Shown: positions 17,662-26,185 of the stretch, in pieces
Position numbering within the stretch: the first letter of the stretch is position 1
Layout of the letters: every line of letters begins with the position of its first letter
NCBI RefSeq assembly: GCF_039521565.1
Contig: NZ_BAAACP010000007.1
Coordinates: forward strand, 116,207-180,206
Source: Paraclostridium tenue
GTDB lineage: Bacteria; Bacillota; Clostridia; Peptostreptococcales; Peptostreptococcaceae
DNA: 64,000 bases
Direction: 5' to 3'
Notes under the pieces: generated by a model
The model's database searches: none
What the model was told of the DNA's origin: nothing
The model's input: only the letters and a program-made list of their open reading frames with translations
Made by a program: the position numbers and the translations under genes

Positions 17662-17690
17662 TTGACAAATTAAATTACGTATCTTACGAT
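17662..17690 (+). promoter_or_regulatory. Promoter of the BaiA/BaiCD-like operon
   Basis: A consensus -35 TTGACA (17662-17667), a 17-bp spacer and TACGAT (17685-17690). Transcription would start near 17697, leaving a leader of about 190 nt that contains the shared motif. Confidence 0.65.
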
Positions 17691-17694
17691 TATC

Positions 17695-17750
17695 TCAATA
17701 GTTGTTTTGAAAATTTTAATCATTTCTAATAATATAATTATTTCGAACAC
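17695..17750. repeat. Shared TTTTGAA/TTTCGAA motifs in the SDR operon leader
   Basis: AATAGTTGTTTTGAA (17697-17711) is identical to 16391-16405, and TAATTATTTCGAA (17735-17747) matches the copy at 16418-16430. Both sit just downstream of the promoter at 17662-17690, where a bound regulator could block transcription. Confidence 0.5.
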
Positions 17751-17890
17751 TCAATTCTATTAATTGAATAAAAATTTATTTATCACCTTAAATTAAATTT
17801 TTTAGTTTTGTTTTATCTTCTCTAGTTTGTAAATCCATTGTAATTGTTTTGTAATTAACATATAAACTAAATTTGAAAGGAATTAATTTT

Positions 17891-18637
17891 ATGAAACTAA
17901 AAAATAAAGTTGCCATTGTTACTGGTGGATCACGTGGTATTGGTTTTGCTATAGTTGATAGATATGTCAAAGAAGGTGCTAAAGTTGCAATATGTGGAAG
18001 TAAAGCTGAAACTGCAAATAAAGCACTAAATCTTATCAAAGAAAAATATCCTAATGCTGATGTTATGGCAGTTTACGCAAACATGTCAAGTAGTGATGAA
18101 ATCAATGAAATGTTTAAACAAGTAGTTGATAAATGGGGATATGTTGACATATTAGTCAATAATGCTGGTATTACAGCTACAAAAGATGTTGATTTAGTAA
18201 CAGATGAAGAGTTTGAAAAAGTTATGGACGTAAATGTTACAGGAATATTCCGTTGTACAAGAGCTGCTGTTAAAATTATGAAAGAACACGGTGGTAATAT
18301 AATTAATACAAGCTCTTTAGTAAGTGTAAATGGTGCTGGAAGACAATGTGCTTATACTGCTTCTAAGTTTGCTGTAAATGGTCTTACAAGATCATTTGCT
18401 AGAGAACTCGGTAAATATAATATAAGAGTTAATGCTGTTGCTCCTGGTTCTGTTGCTACTGAAATGGTAAAAGAATTTGTTACAGATCAAATGGTTGAAT
18501 ATATGAGACGAGTAACTCCACTTGGAAAAATGGCTGAGCCTTATGAAATGGCTGGTGCTTATGTGTACCTTGCCTCAGATGATTCTTCATATACAACTGG
18601 TGCAATATTAAATATTGATGGTGGAATTGTAATGTAA
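17891..18637 (+). CDS. Short-chain dehydrogenase/reductase (BaiA-like hydroxysteroid dehydrogenase candidate)
   Basis: 248 residues, the classical SDR length and within one residue of BaiA. Cofactor motif TGGSRGIG at 11-18, NNAG at 90-93, and catalytic Asn115, Ser142, Tyr155 and Lys159. ATG 17891 follows GAAAGGA at the right distance. By fold alone it could be a FabG-type 3-oxoacyl reductase. The neighbouring BaiCD-, BaiH- and BaiE-like genes make a 3-hydroxysteroid or alicyclic alcohol dehydrogenase more likely. It would oxidise the substrate to a 3-oxo compound first and reduce the final ketone last. First gene of the operon with the BaiCD-like reductase. Confidence 0.85.
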   Translation: MKLKNKVAIVTGGSRGIGFAIVDRYVKEGAKVAICGSKAETANKALNLIKEKYPNADVMAVYANMSSSDEINEMFKQVVDKWGYVDILVNNAGITATKDVDLVTDEEFEKVMDVNVTGIFRCTRAAVKIMKEHGGNIINTSSLVSVNGAGRQCAYTASKFAVNGLTRSFARELGKYNIRVNAVAPGSVATEMVKEFVTDQMVEYMRRVTPLGKMAEPYEMAGAYVYLASDDSSYTTGAILNIDGGIVM

Positions 18638-18696
18638 TTTTATAAATATAACGTATAACTAAATAATAAATTTTAATAGTGAAAGGTGATATGATT

Positions 18697-20625
18697 ATGA
18701 AATATAATTCTTTATTTTCTCCATTTAAAATAAAAGATTTAGAAATAAAAAACCGTGTAATACTTCCAGCAATGATGACAAAAATGGCTTCTCCTACTGG
18801 ACTTGTTACGCAAAATTTAATTGATTATCACGTAGCAATTGCAAAAGGTGGATGTGGGCTTAATTTTACTGAGGTCTGTGCTATACACACAAGTACTCAT
18901 GGTAATGGTTATGTAGCTCTTTACAAAGATGAACATTTTGAAGGTATGAAAAAACTTATAGATAACGTACATAGCGCTGGTGGTAAAATAGGTGTTCAAA
19001 TTTGGCATGGTGGTCAAGTTGCAATAGCTCTACTTCCAAAAGATAGAACTCCTATGGTTACAGAATGTATGACTCATGAAGATATAAAAGAAATTGTTGA
19101 TTGTTATGGAAAATCAACTAAAATGGCAGTAGAAGCTGGCTGTGATGCTATAGAATTCCACGCTGCTCATACTTATCTTCCTCATACATTCTTAAGTGCT
19201 GCTTTTAATAAACGTGATGATGAATATAGTGGTTCTTTAGAAAATAGAGCAAGATTTTCACTTGAAGTTATTCGTACTATGCGTGCTAATATGCCAGAAA
19301 CTATGCCTTTATTTATGCGTGTAGATGCATTAGATGATTATGTTCAAAATGGACTTACTATAGAAGATGTAATTGAGTTTTTAAAGATGGCTAAAGCTGA
19401 AGGTGTTGATGTAATTGATATTTCAAGAGGTAATAATAAGTCTGCTGCTTTAAAATATGAAGTTCCTTCAATTGACACTCCTCGCGGATATAACATTGAA
19501 AATGTAAAAAAAATACGTGACGCTATTAAAATGCCTGTTGTTGGAGTTGGTAGAATCAATCATCCTGAAATTGCAAATAAATTTATAGAAGAAGAAAAAT
19601 GTGATTTAGTTGCCATAGGTCGTGGTCAAATTACAGATCATGAATTCTGTAATAAAGCAAGAGATGGTAAAACTGATAGTATACGTTTATGTGTTGGTTG
19701 CTTGAAAGGTTGCTTTGACTCTATAATGAATCCAACTATTCCTACAATTACTTGCATGAGAAACCCTATGGTTGGTAAAGAAGGTCAACCTATTACTAAG
19801 ACAACTAGACCTAAGACAATTTTAATAGCTGGTGGTGGTATGGGTGGTATGATGACTGCTAATATGCTAAAAGTTAGAGGTCATAACCCAATTTTATGTG
19901 AAGCTAGCAATAAATTAGGTGGTCAATTTAACTTAGCTGGTGCTGCTCCATATAAAGGAGAGATGCTTGATGCTGTTGATTGGGAATCTAAAGAAGCTAC
20001 TCGTTTATGTGTTGATGTTAGATTAAATACAGTTGTAACTCCTGAGTTAGTATCTCAAATTAATCCTGATGAAGTAATAATTGCAACTGGTGCTGTTGCT
20101 TCAAAACCTGAAATAAAAGGTATAGAAAGTAAAAATGTATTTACTTATGAAGAAGTTTTATCTGGTAGTGTAGAACTTTCTGGTAATGTAGTTATACTTG
20201 GCGGAAAAATGGTAGGTTTAGAAACTGCTCAATATTTAACTGATAAAGGCGTAAAATGTACAGTTATTGATGAAGCCGAGAAGCTTGGTGCCGATTTAGG
20301 ATGGATTAGAAGTATGAATATGCTTGAAAATATGTATGTAATAGGTGTTAATCAAGTTACTGGTGCTAAGGTTGTGGAAATAAAAGAAAATGAAGTTGTA
20401 TATGTTAAAGATGAAACTGAAACTAGTGTTAATTGTGATGCAGTAGTAATTGCTCTTGGTGCAACTTCAGTAGCTTTAGAAGACGTTCAATCAAAATGTA
20501 GAGATTTAGAAATACCTTTCCATATTATTGGAGATGCGAAAAGCCCTCGTGTAGCTTTAAACACTACTCTTGAAGGCATTGAGATTGCACTTAATTTAGA
20601 TAGTGAAAATGCACTTAACGTATAA
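18697..20625 (+). CDS. Flavin/Fe-S enoate oxidoreductase (BaiCD-like)
   Basis: 642 residues, matching BaiCD length (about 640). OYE-type FMN barrel (1-330); Fe-S cysteines 332, 335, 339 and 353 (C-x2-C-x3-C-x13-C, the spacing I recall for BaiCD); then FAD/NAD(H) domains starting ILIAGGGMGGMM. Stretches shared with remembered BaiCD include EFHAAH-YLPH-FLS, VD(V/I)-D-SRGN, G-NIEN, GVGRIN and LNT-VT. The family forms or reduces the delta4 bond of 3-oxo steroids. ATG 18697 is chosen for its 8-nt distance from AAAGGTG; an in-frame ATG at 18691 is too close. Many clusters of this family act on steroids, but other enones are possible. Confidence 0.85.
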   Translation: MKYNSLFSPFKIKDLEIKNRVILPAMMTKMASPTGLVTQNLIDYHVAIAKGGCGLNFTEVCAIHTSTHGNGYVALYKDEHFEGMKKLIDNVHSAGGKIGVQIWHGGQVAIALLPKDRTPMVTECMTHEDIKEIVDCYGKSTKMAVEAGCDAIEFHAAHTYLPHTFLSAAFNKRDDEYSGSLENRARFSLEVIRTMRANMPETMPLFMRVDALDDYVQNGLTIEDVIEFLKMAKAEGVDVIDISRGNNKSAALKYEVPSIDTPRGYNIENVKKIRDAIKMPVVGVGRINHPEIANKFIEEEKCDLVAIGRGQITDHEFCNKARDGKTDSIRLCVGCLKGCFDSIMNPTIPTITCMRNPMVGKEGQPITKTTRPKTILIAGGGMGGMMTANMLKVRGHNPILCEASNKLGGQFNLAGAAPYKGEMLDAVDWESKEATRLCVDVRLNTVVTPELVSQINPDEVIIATGAVASKPEIKGIESKNVFTYEEVLSGSVELSGNVVILGGKMVGLETAQYLTDKGVKCTVIDEAEKLGADLGWIRSMNMLENMYVIGVNQVTGAKVVEIKENEVVYVKDETETSVNCDAVVIALGATSVALEDVQSKCRDLEIPFHIIGDAKSPRVALNTTLEGIEIALNLDSENALNV

Positions 20626-20649
20626 TTAATTTTTAACTTTATTTTAAAA

Positions 20650-20685
20650 AGGATGTAGATAAATTTGTCTACATCCTAATTTTTA
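20650..20685 (+). terminator. Terminator of the BaiA/BaiCD-like operon
   Basis: A 10-bp perfect stem AGGATGTAGA (20650-20659) with TCTACATCCT (20668-20677), followed by AATTTTTA. Confidence 0.88.
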
Positions 20686-20767
20686 CTAAAAAGGTTTTTG
20701 TGTATACATTTCATAAGGTTATATAAAATATTTAACAAATTATTTATTTTTCAATTTATTTATAAGC

Positions 20768-21175
20768 TTATTTAGAGTTGTTTCTTATATGTGCCGCCAC
20801 TTTAACATCTTCTTTTTTTATATGATTGATTATCCAGTTTGCAACTTTACTGTTGATTTCTCCAACCAAAACAATGCTTGGTCCATTTTCTAAAAGTTTT
20901 TTATTTATATTTTCAACAGTATCTATAAAGTGTTGATGATATTTTTTATGATTATTATAATCTGGGTATTTAGATTTTATTTGTAAAACTTCTTCATGAG
21001 CAAAGTGGGTTTTTGTATAAGAAGATAAGAATTTTACTGTTTTTTCTAGTTCAGCTCTTCCTTTCCCTTTGCTACAAGCTTCTAATAAATCATTAATCGC
21101 TTTTATAAGTTCTTTATGTTCATTATCAATTTGAGTGCTACCCGTTAGTAAGTCATCAGTCCATTTATATGCCAT
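20768..21175 (-). CDS. Bacteriohemerythrin
   Basis: 135 residues. All seven di-iron ligands of the family are in place: His20, His57, Glu61, His76, His80, His118 and Asp123. The start at 21175 is set by GGAGG at 21181-21185. A cytosolic O2-binding or sensing protein common in anaerobes and microaerophiles, here a single-gene unit. Its place beside an oxygen-sensitive flavin/Fe-S cluster may be chance. Confidence 0.93.
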   Translation of the reverse strand: MAYKWTDDLLTGSTQIDNEHKELIKAINDLLEACSKGKGRAELEKTVKFLSSYTKTHFAHEEVLQIKSKYPDYNNHKKYHQHFIDTVENINKKLLENGPSIVLVGEINSKVANWIINHIKKEDVKVAAHIRNNSK

Positions 21176-21274
21176 TTTATCCTCCATACTACATTATTTT
21201 ATATATTTATACGCCTATTAAAACTTTAACTAAAGCTTTTTAATAAAATAATATTTTTGAAAGATTAAAAATAA

Positions 21275-22954
21275 TTATTTTATAGTTCCTATTTTTTGAA
21301 TTAAAAAACTAAGTATCGTAGTTATTAATATTACAAGAACTCCATAAGCCATAGCCAGACCTATTTTATATTCAAACACTCCACTAACCATTGCAATCGA
21401 TACTGGTCTGTTATTTATACTATATAAATATGCAGAACTTGTATATTCTCCTACACATCTAACAAACCCTAATAAAACTCCAGATATTATACCTGGTTTG
21501 ATTATTGGTATAGTAATTTTTCTCAATGTATACCAAAAATTTGCTCCTAAACTTTTTGAAGCTTCTTCGTAGTTAGGATTTAAATTATACATTGATATAT
21601 TTGTACTTCTAAGAATAAGTGGTAGTATACTTATAAAATATGCAATAGGTAAAATCATATACTTTCCTACTAAAGCTTGATTAAAAGAGAAAATATTAGG
21701 ATGATTAAAAGCATTAATTAAATTTACAGCTATAGCACTTGCTGGTATTGCTAAAGGTAGCATAGCTAAAATTTCTATTAGTAATTTAAATTTACTTTTT
21801 GTTTTTACAATTATATAAGAACACGGTATTGAAATTACAACGCCCATAATAGCTGCTATTAAAGACATATTTATACTATTTAAAAATGGTTTTATAGCTC
21901 TTGATTTAGTAAAAATATTTGTATAATTTTCTATTGAAAAATCCTTAGGAAAAATTTCTATAAGCCAAGTTCCTGGAGTTACAAAAGACAATATAAATAT
22001 AGTTATAACAGGAAGTAAAATAAAACCTATTGTTATAAAGCAAAAAAGTATAAATATAGCTTTTAATAATTTATCTTGAATTTTAACTTCATTCATAGGA
22101 GTTCCTTTTACAATACCTTGTATTGCACTCTTTTTTTCATAGTATCTACATACTAATAAAAAGGTTATTGCCATAAGAGTTAAGATAACTACTTGTACAG
22201 ACGCTATATCCATACGATTATTAGATTTTGCAAAAAGCATTTGCGTTGTTATTACTTTATAGCTATCTCCAATTAAACTTGGTGCTGAGAATGAACCTAT
22301 AGAAGATATAAATGTAATTAAACTTGAAGCTATTAGAGCTGGCTTTATAAAAGGAATTATTATAGTTTTAAATATATAAAACTTATTAGCACCTAAGTTT
22401 TTTGCCGCTTCAATAGAAGAATAATCTATATGCTTTATTGCTACAGATATATTCATAAAAAAGTAAACATATTGAGTATATGCATGTACAAATAAAATTC
22501 CCCAAAATCCTGTAAATCTAAAAGGTTCCTCTTTTAAGTTAAAAAGTATTTCTATAGACTTTGTAATAATCCCACTTTCCCCATAAAGTTGTATAAAAGC
22601 TAAAACTATTATTATTCCTGGTACCATAATTGGAGTTAATAATAATTTGCTAATAATATTTTTAAATGGAAATTTAAAATAAGTTACTACAAAAGCTAAA
22701 AATGTTCCAACTATCCCACATACAATCACAGATGCAAATCCAAGAAAAAGCGTGTTTTTTACAGCCACAATATTAGGTTTTACAGAGAAAAATTCTTTAT
22801 AATAACTTAATGTAAACCCTTCATCTCCTCTAATGCTTAAAATTAAAGTTCTAATAGCTGGAAATAGAATATATCCAAGAAGTACCCATAATACCCCTAT
22901 GAAAACTAAATTTTTAAATAAATTTATTCTCTTATCTTTTAATTTATCAATCAT
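21275..22954 (-). CDS. ABC importer permease, fused two-domain (FbpB/ThiP type)
   Basis: 559 residues with two tandem binding-protein-dependent permease units (about 50-275 and 335-555) and about 12 membrane segments. The EAA loops read EAAKNLGANKFYIFKTIIIPFIKPA and EEASKSLGANFWYTLRKITIPIIKPG. Double permeases of this kind serve Fe(III), thiamine or 2-aminoethylphosphonate importers. The gene starts 4 bases after the ATPase gene's stop, in one operon with it and the binding protein. Confidence 0.88.
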   Translation of the reverse strand: MIDKLKDKRINLFKNLVFIGVLWVLLGYILFPAIRTLILSIRGDEGFTLSYYKEFFSVKPNIVAVKNTLFLGFASVIVCGIVGTFLAFVVTYFKFPFKNIISKLLLTPIMVPGIIIVLAFIQLYGESGIITKSIEILFNLKEEPFRFTGFWGILFVHAYTQYVYFFMNISVAIKHIDYSSIEAAKNLGANKFYIFKTIIIPFIKPALIASSLITFISSIGSFSAPSLIGDSYKVITTQMLFAKSNNRMDIASVQVVILTLMAITFLLVCRYYEKKSAIQGIVKGTPMNEVKIQDKLLKAIFILFCFITIGFILLPVITIFILSFVTPGTWLIEIFPKDFSIENYTNIFTKSRAIKPFLNSINMSLIAAIMGVVISIPCSYIIVKTKSKFKLLIEILAMLPLAIPASAIAVNLINAFNHPNIFSFNQALVGKYMILPIAYFISILPLILRSTNISMYNLNPNYEEASKSLGANFWYTLRKITIPIIKPGIISGVLLGFVRCVGEYTSSAYLYSINNRPVSIAMVSGVFEYKIGLAMAYGVLVILITTILSFLIQKIGTIK

Positions 22955-22958
22955 ATCT

Positions 22959-24014
22959 CTACTCCTGTAAAACTTTTATTGATTCTTTTGGTATTTCAAT
23001 AAACACTTCTTCATTTATGCAAAATTTATCACCTAAATTAGAGTTTATTTTACTAACCTTAAATTTTAAATCTTCTACATTTACAATATAATCACTGATA
23101 TTACCATTAAATTGTATCTTATTAATAATTCCTTTTAATGTATTTTTTGAGTGTTTTTCTTCTTTTAACATATTAATATGTTCTGGTCTTATTGACATAA
23201 ATTTCCCTTTAGCACCTTCATTTATATGTAATTTTATTTTTTCATTAACATAAGCGAATGAATTGTTGTTTTCTTTTATATATTTTTTTATATTAAAAAG
23301 ATTTGTAACTCCTATAAAACTTGCAACAAATGTATTTTTAGGATTTAAATAAACTTCTTTTGGAGTTCCAATTTGCATGCATTTTCCTTTGTTGAAAACA
23401 GCAATTCTTTGCGACATGGTTAAAGCCTCATTTTGATCATGAGTTACAAATATAGTTGTTATTTTTAATTTTTTTTGCAAATCTTTAATTTCAATTCGCA
23501 TTTCATCCCTTAACTTTGCATCTAAGTTGCATAATGGTTCATCTAATAATAAAACCTTAGGCTCTATTACCAATGCTCTTGCTAAAGCCACCCTTTGTTG
23601 TTCTCCTCCTGAAAGTTCAGTTATCTTTCTTTGTTCATAACCATTTAATCTCATTAACTTCAATACATTTAAAACCTTGGTTTGAATTTCTTTTTTTGAT
23701 AATTTTTTTATTTTAAGTCCATAAGCAATATTTTCATAAACATTCATATGCGGAAATAATGCATAATTTTGAAATACTAAACCTACCTCTCTTTTTTCTG
23801 CTGGTACTTTTGTTATGTCTATATTTCCTATGAATATACTTCCTTCCTCTGGTTGGGTAAATCCAGCTATTGTTCTTAATAAAGTAGTTTTCCCACATCC
23901 TGATGGCCCCAAAAAGGTAAAAAACTCTCCTTCTTCTATGTCAAAGGACACATTGTTTATAGCTGTTGTATTTTCAAATACTTTCTTTAGATTATTTATA
24001 GTAAGACCTTTCAA
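22959..24014 (-). CDS. ABC importer ATP-binding protein (PotA/FbpC type)
   Basis: 351 residues. Walker A GPSGCGKTT (about 35-43), Q-loop QNYALFPHMNVYENI, signature LSGGEQQRVALARAL, Walker B VLLLDEPLCNLDAKLR and switch THDQNEA. A C-terminal regulatory TOBE-type beta domain is present (FMSIRPEHINM). It drives the double permease next door. It follows the binding-protein gene after a short stem-loop that could lower its expression relative to the binding protein. Confidence 0.9.
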   Translation of the reverse strand: MKGLTINNLKKVFENTTAINNVSFDIEEGEFFTFLGPSGCGKTTLLRTIAGFTQPEEGSIFIGNIDITKVPAEKREVGLVFQNYALFPHMNVYENIAYGLKIKKLSKKEIQTKVLNVLKLMRLNGYEQRKITELSGGEQQRVALARALVIEPKVLLLDEPLCNLDAKLRDEMRIEIKDLQKKLKITTIFVTHDQNEALTMSQRIAVFNKGKCMQIGTPKEVYLNPKNTFVASFIGVTNLFNIKKYIKENNNSFAYVNEKIKLHINEGAKGKFMSIRPEHINMLKEEKHSKNTLKGIINKIQFNGNISDYIVNVEDLKFKVSKINSNLGDKFCINEEVFIEIPKESIKVLQE

Positions 24015-24051
24015 TTTTTAAAACTCCTTTTCATTTTTTATAAGACAAAAA

Positions 24052-24069
24052 GAGGCATTTATATGCCTC
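24052..24069 (-). terminator. Internal stem-loop between binding-protein and ATPase genes
   Basis: GAGGCAT/ATGCCTC with a 4-nt loop, followed on the minus strand by TTTTTGTCTT. It lies 7 bases after the binding-protein stop. It is probably a leaky terminator or mRNA stabiliser that allows excess binding protein. Confidence 0.6.
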
Positions 24070-24075
24070 CATTGC

Positions 24076-25134
24076 TTATTTTACTTCTTTATTTGAATCT
24101 TTTATTTCTAAGTCCCATTTTTGCATCCAAGCACCTTGATTCTTAGCTATTACTGACCAATCTACATCCATAACTTTGTAATTTGCATCTTGCATCCATT
24201 TAGGAGACTTTTCAATAGCTGCTTTTAATGTCGGCATACGATCAAATTCATTAGCTAATTTTGCTTGTGTTTTTACACTTCCTACATATTCTATAAATGC
24301 ATTTGCTGCATTTGGATTTTTACAATTTTTAATTTTAGCTACTCCATCAGTAATAACTGGTGATCCACTTTCTGCATTTACTATTTCAAGTGGTAGTCCG
24401 TTGTTTTTATTTTCTATAATAGAACTTAATACTGCAAAACTAACTGCTGCTTCTTTTCTACCTATAGCTTGGAATTGCAGTGATCCACTTTCATAATATT
24501 TTTTTGTATTTTTATCTAAATCTTTCATATACTTCCAACCTTCATCAAGTTTACCAACTTTATCGTATTGGTATAATAGACTTGAATATGTTGCTTTTGC
24601 TGAAGATGATCCTGCATTTCTAAATACTAGTTTATCCTTAAATCTTTCATTTGCTAAATCACTCCAATCTTTTGGAGCTTGATCTTTGCTTAACATTTCA
24701 CTATTGTAAAACATCATTACTGGTGTTTGGATAGTTCCATACCATAATCCATCTTTACTTTTGAATAAAGGATCTAAGTCTTTTGCCCACGATGGCTGAG
24801 TTTTTTCAAATACATCTTTATTTTCAAGTTCTAAATATGTAGCTGAAGACCCTCCATACATTACATCAGCTTGTGGGTCATTTTTTTCTGCTTCTACTTT
24901 TTCAGCTAATTGTCCTTTTAAGTTTATAAATTCGACATTAACTCCTGTTTCTTTTTCAAAGTCTTTTGCTACTGATTCTAATAAATCTTCTGGATGTGTA
25001 GAATATATTACTAAGTTTTTCTCTAATTCTTTACTTTGGGACTTTTCATTTGTGTTTGACTTTGAGCTACACCCTGTTAATGATAGTACTAAACTTGCTC
25101 CTATTAATAAGCTTATTATTTTTCTTTTTCTCAT
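24076..25134 (-). CDS. Extracellular solute-binding lipoprotein of the ABC importer
   Basis: 352 residues. Signal peptide with lipobox SLTGC (Cys about 22), then a type-II periplasmic-binding fold: NLVIYSTHPEDLLESVAKDFEKETGVNVEF, YGGSSATYLELENKDVFEKT, LVFRNAGSSSAKAT, RKEAAVSFAV and a C-terminal AANAFIEYVGSVKTQ. It resembles Fe(III)-binding FbpA/AfuA and 2-aminoethylphosphonate-binding proteins. The double Tyr expected for Fe(III) ligands is not obvious, so the ligand is open. RBS AGGGGGAA. First gene of the ABC operon. Confidence 0.85.
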   Translation of the reverse strand: MRKRKIISLLIGASLVLSLTGCSSKSNTNEKSQSKELEKNLVIYSTHPEDLLESVAKDFEKETGVNVEFINLKGQLAEKVEAEKNDPQADVMYGGSSATYLELENKDVFEKTQPSWAKDLDPLFKSKDGLWYGTIQTPVMMFYNSEMLSKDQAPKDWSDLANERFKDKLVFRNAGSSSAKATYSSLLYQYDKVGKLDEGWKYMKDLDKNTKKYYESGSLQFQAIGRKEAAVSFAVLSSIIENKNNGLPLEIVNAESGSPVITDGVAKIKNCKNPNAANAFIEYVGSVKTQAKLANEFDRMPTLKAAIEKSPKWMQDANYKVMDVDWSVIAKNQGAWMQKWDLEIKDSNKEVK

Positions 25135-25335
25135 TTTTTCCCCCTGTTTTGTTGATTTATTTTTTGATTTGCTTTTTGAAGTAAATATTTAATTCTAGTA
25201 ACTTATGATATCATTTTCCTTTTTTCTACATATATCCCTAATAAATATTATCATTTGTTTATTTTTAATTCCAAAAGTTTTTTTCTATATACGTAATGTT
25301 TTATATAGATTTTTTCTATAATTAGTAAGAAAAAT

Positions 25336-25380
25336 AAAAATCTCTCCTTATTTATACTTAAATATAAGAAGAGATTTTTT
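25336..25380 (-). terminator. Terminator downstream of the Tim44-like pseudogene
   Basis: Stem AAAAATCTCT-CTTAT with ATAAG-AGAGATTTTT (one bulge) and a T-run on the minus strand, 38 bases past the last codon of the decayed gene. Confidence 0.75.
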
Positions 25381-25417
25381 AAGATACACTTAAAATAAAC
25401 TAAACTATAAATTCATT

Positions 25418-25894
25418 TTATTTTAATTTTTCCATTTTCAATATATTTCTTTCATTTCTTATTTTCATCCATTCAAGTTTAGTTTTATGATTTTCATAAA
25501 GTTTTTTAGTTGAGTATTCTATTGCTATATCTTGATCCATATTTGTCCAAGCTTTTGACATAATATAAAAAGTATCTTTTATATCTTTATTTATTTTATC
25601 TAACTCCCAATTAGAGTTGTATTTACTTAAATCCATTAATACACGTCTACATTGTTTTTTCTTTTTTGTTACCTTAAATCAACTAATTATATAATTAGTT
25701 TTAGACATTATTATAATAGTGGTGCTCATTGCAAGCGTCGCTACTCCTCCTGAATTAGGATTATATTGTTTGAAGAACCACCTCTTGATCGACTACCTTC
25801 CTAATGATCCTCCACCACTAGGTCTAGCTAAAGATACTGTTGTAAACATAATAAATATAAATAGAAATATTGCTAAAAATTTTAACCTTTTCAT
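25418..25894 (-). pseudogene. Decayed signal-peptide/Tim44-like domain protein
   Basis: The ATG at 25894 with RBS GGGGGAA starts a good signal peptide (MKRLKFLAIFLFIFIMFTT, then SLARPSGGGS). The frame then hits TAG after GSLGR. Moving to other frames restores a Ser/Gly/Arg-rich linker (SRSRGGSSNN, then YNPNSGGSS, then CNEHHYY), so at least two frameshifts are present. After a gap, a stretch at 25418-25636 (KDIKDTFYIMSKAWTNMDQDIAIEYSTKKLYENHKTKLE, residues about 18-56) resembles the start of a Tim44-like domain. It stops after LKMEKLK, well short of a full domain. A membrane or secreted gene in advanced decay. Confidence 0.65.
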
Positions 25895-26185
25895 TAATTT
25901 TTCCCCCTAATAAACAAAAATAAAGTCCATTCCTGTTAATTTATAATCTACTTCTTTATCACTTATATATTTTTATCTATAATGTTTATACTACTTACAA
26001 AATTAGATTAATATATTCTACACACCCTATAACTTTAATACAATTTATAAATTAATCAATATCAATTGATATTGTAAATACTTTTTTAAAAATTTATTTA
26101 TAATATATACACTAATTTAGATTTCCCTAAAAGTATAAACAAAAATCTCACTTTTACAAGGATGAATAAATAGTTATACATTTAT

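Noticed and set aside
13847..20625. Complete bile-acid 7-alpha-dehydroxylation operon
   Set aside because: No baiB (CoA ligase), baiF (CoA transferase) or baiG (transporter) homologue is in the window and the gene order differs, so I report a Bai-like partial cluster and not a bai operon.
25200..25255. TATGATATCATTTT and ATTATCATTTG as possible Fur boxes before the ABC binding-protein gene
   Set aside because: Only half-matches to the 7-1-7 consensus, unlike the two clear boxes before feoA; in this AT-rich DNA such matches are expected by chance.
25719..25910. Plus-strand 63-aa open frame with an apparent start
   Set aside because: Antisense to the decayed Tim44-like gene; the minus strand has the RBS, signal peptide and linker, so the plus frame is a shadow.
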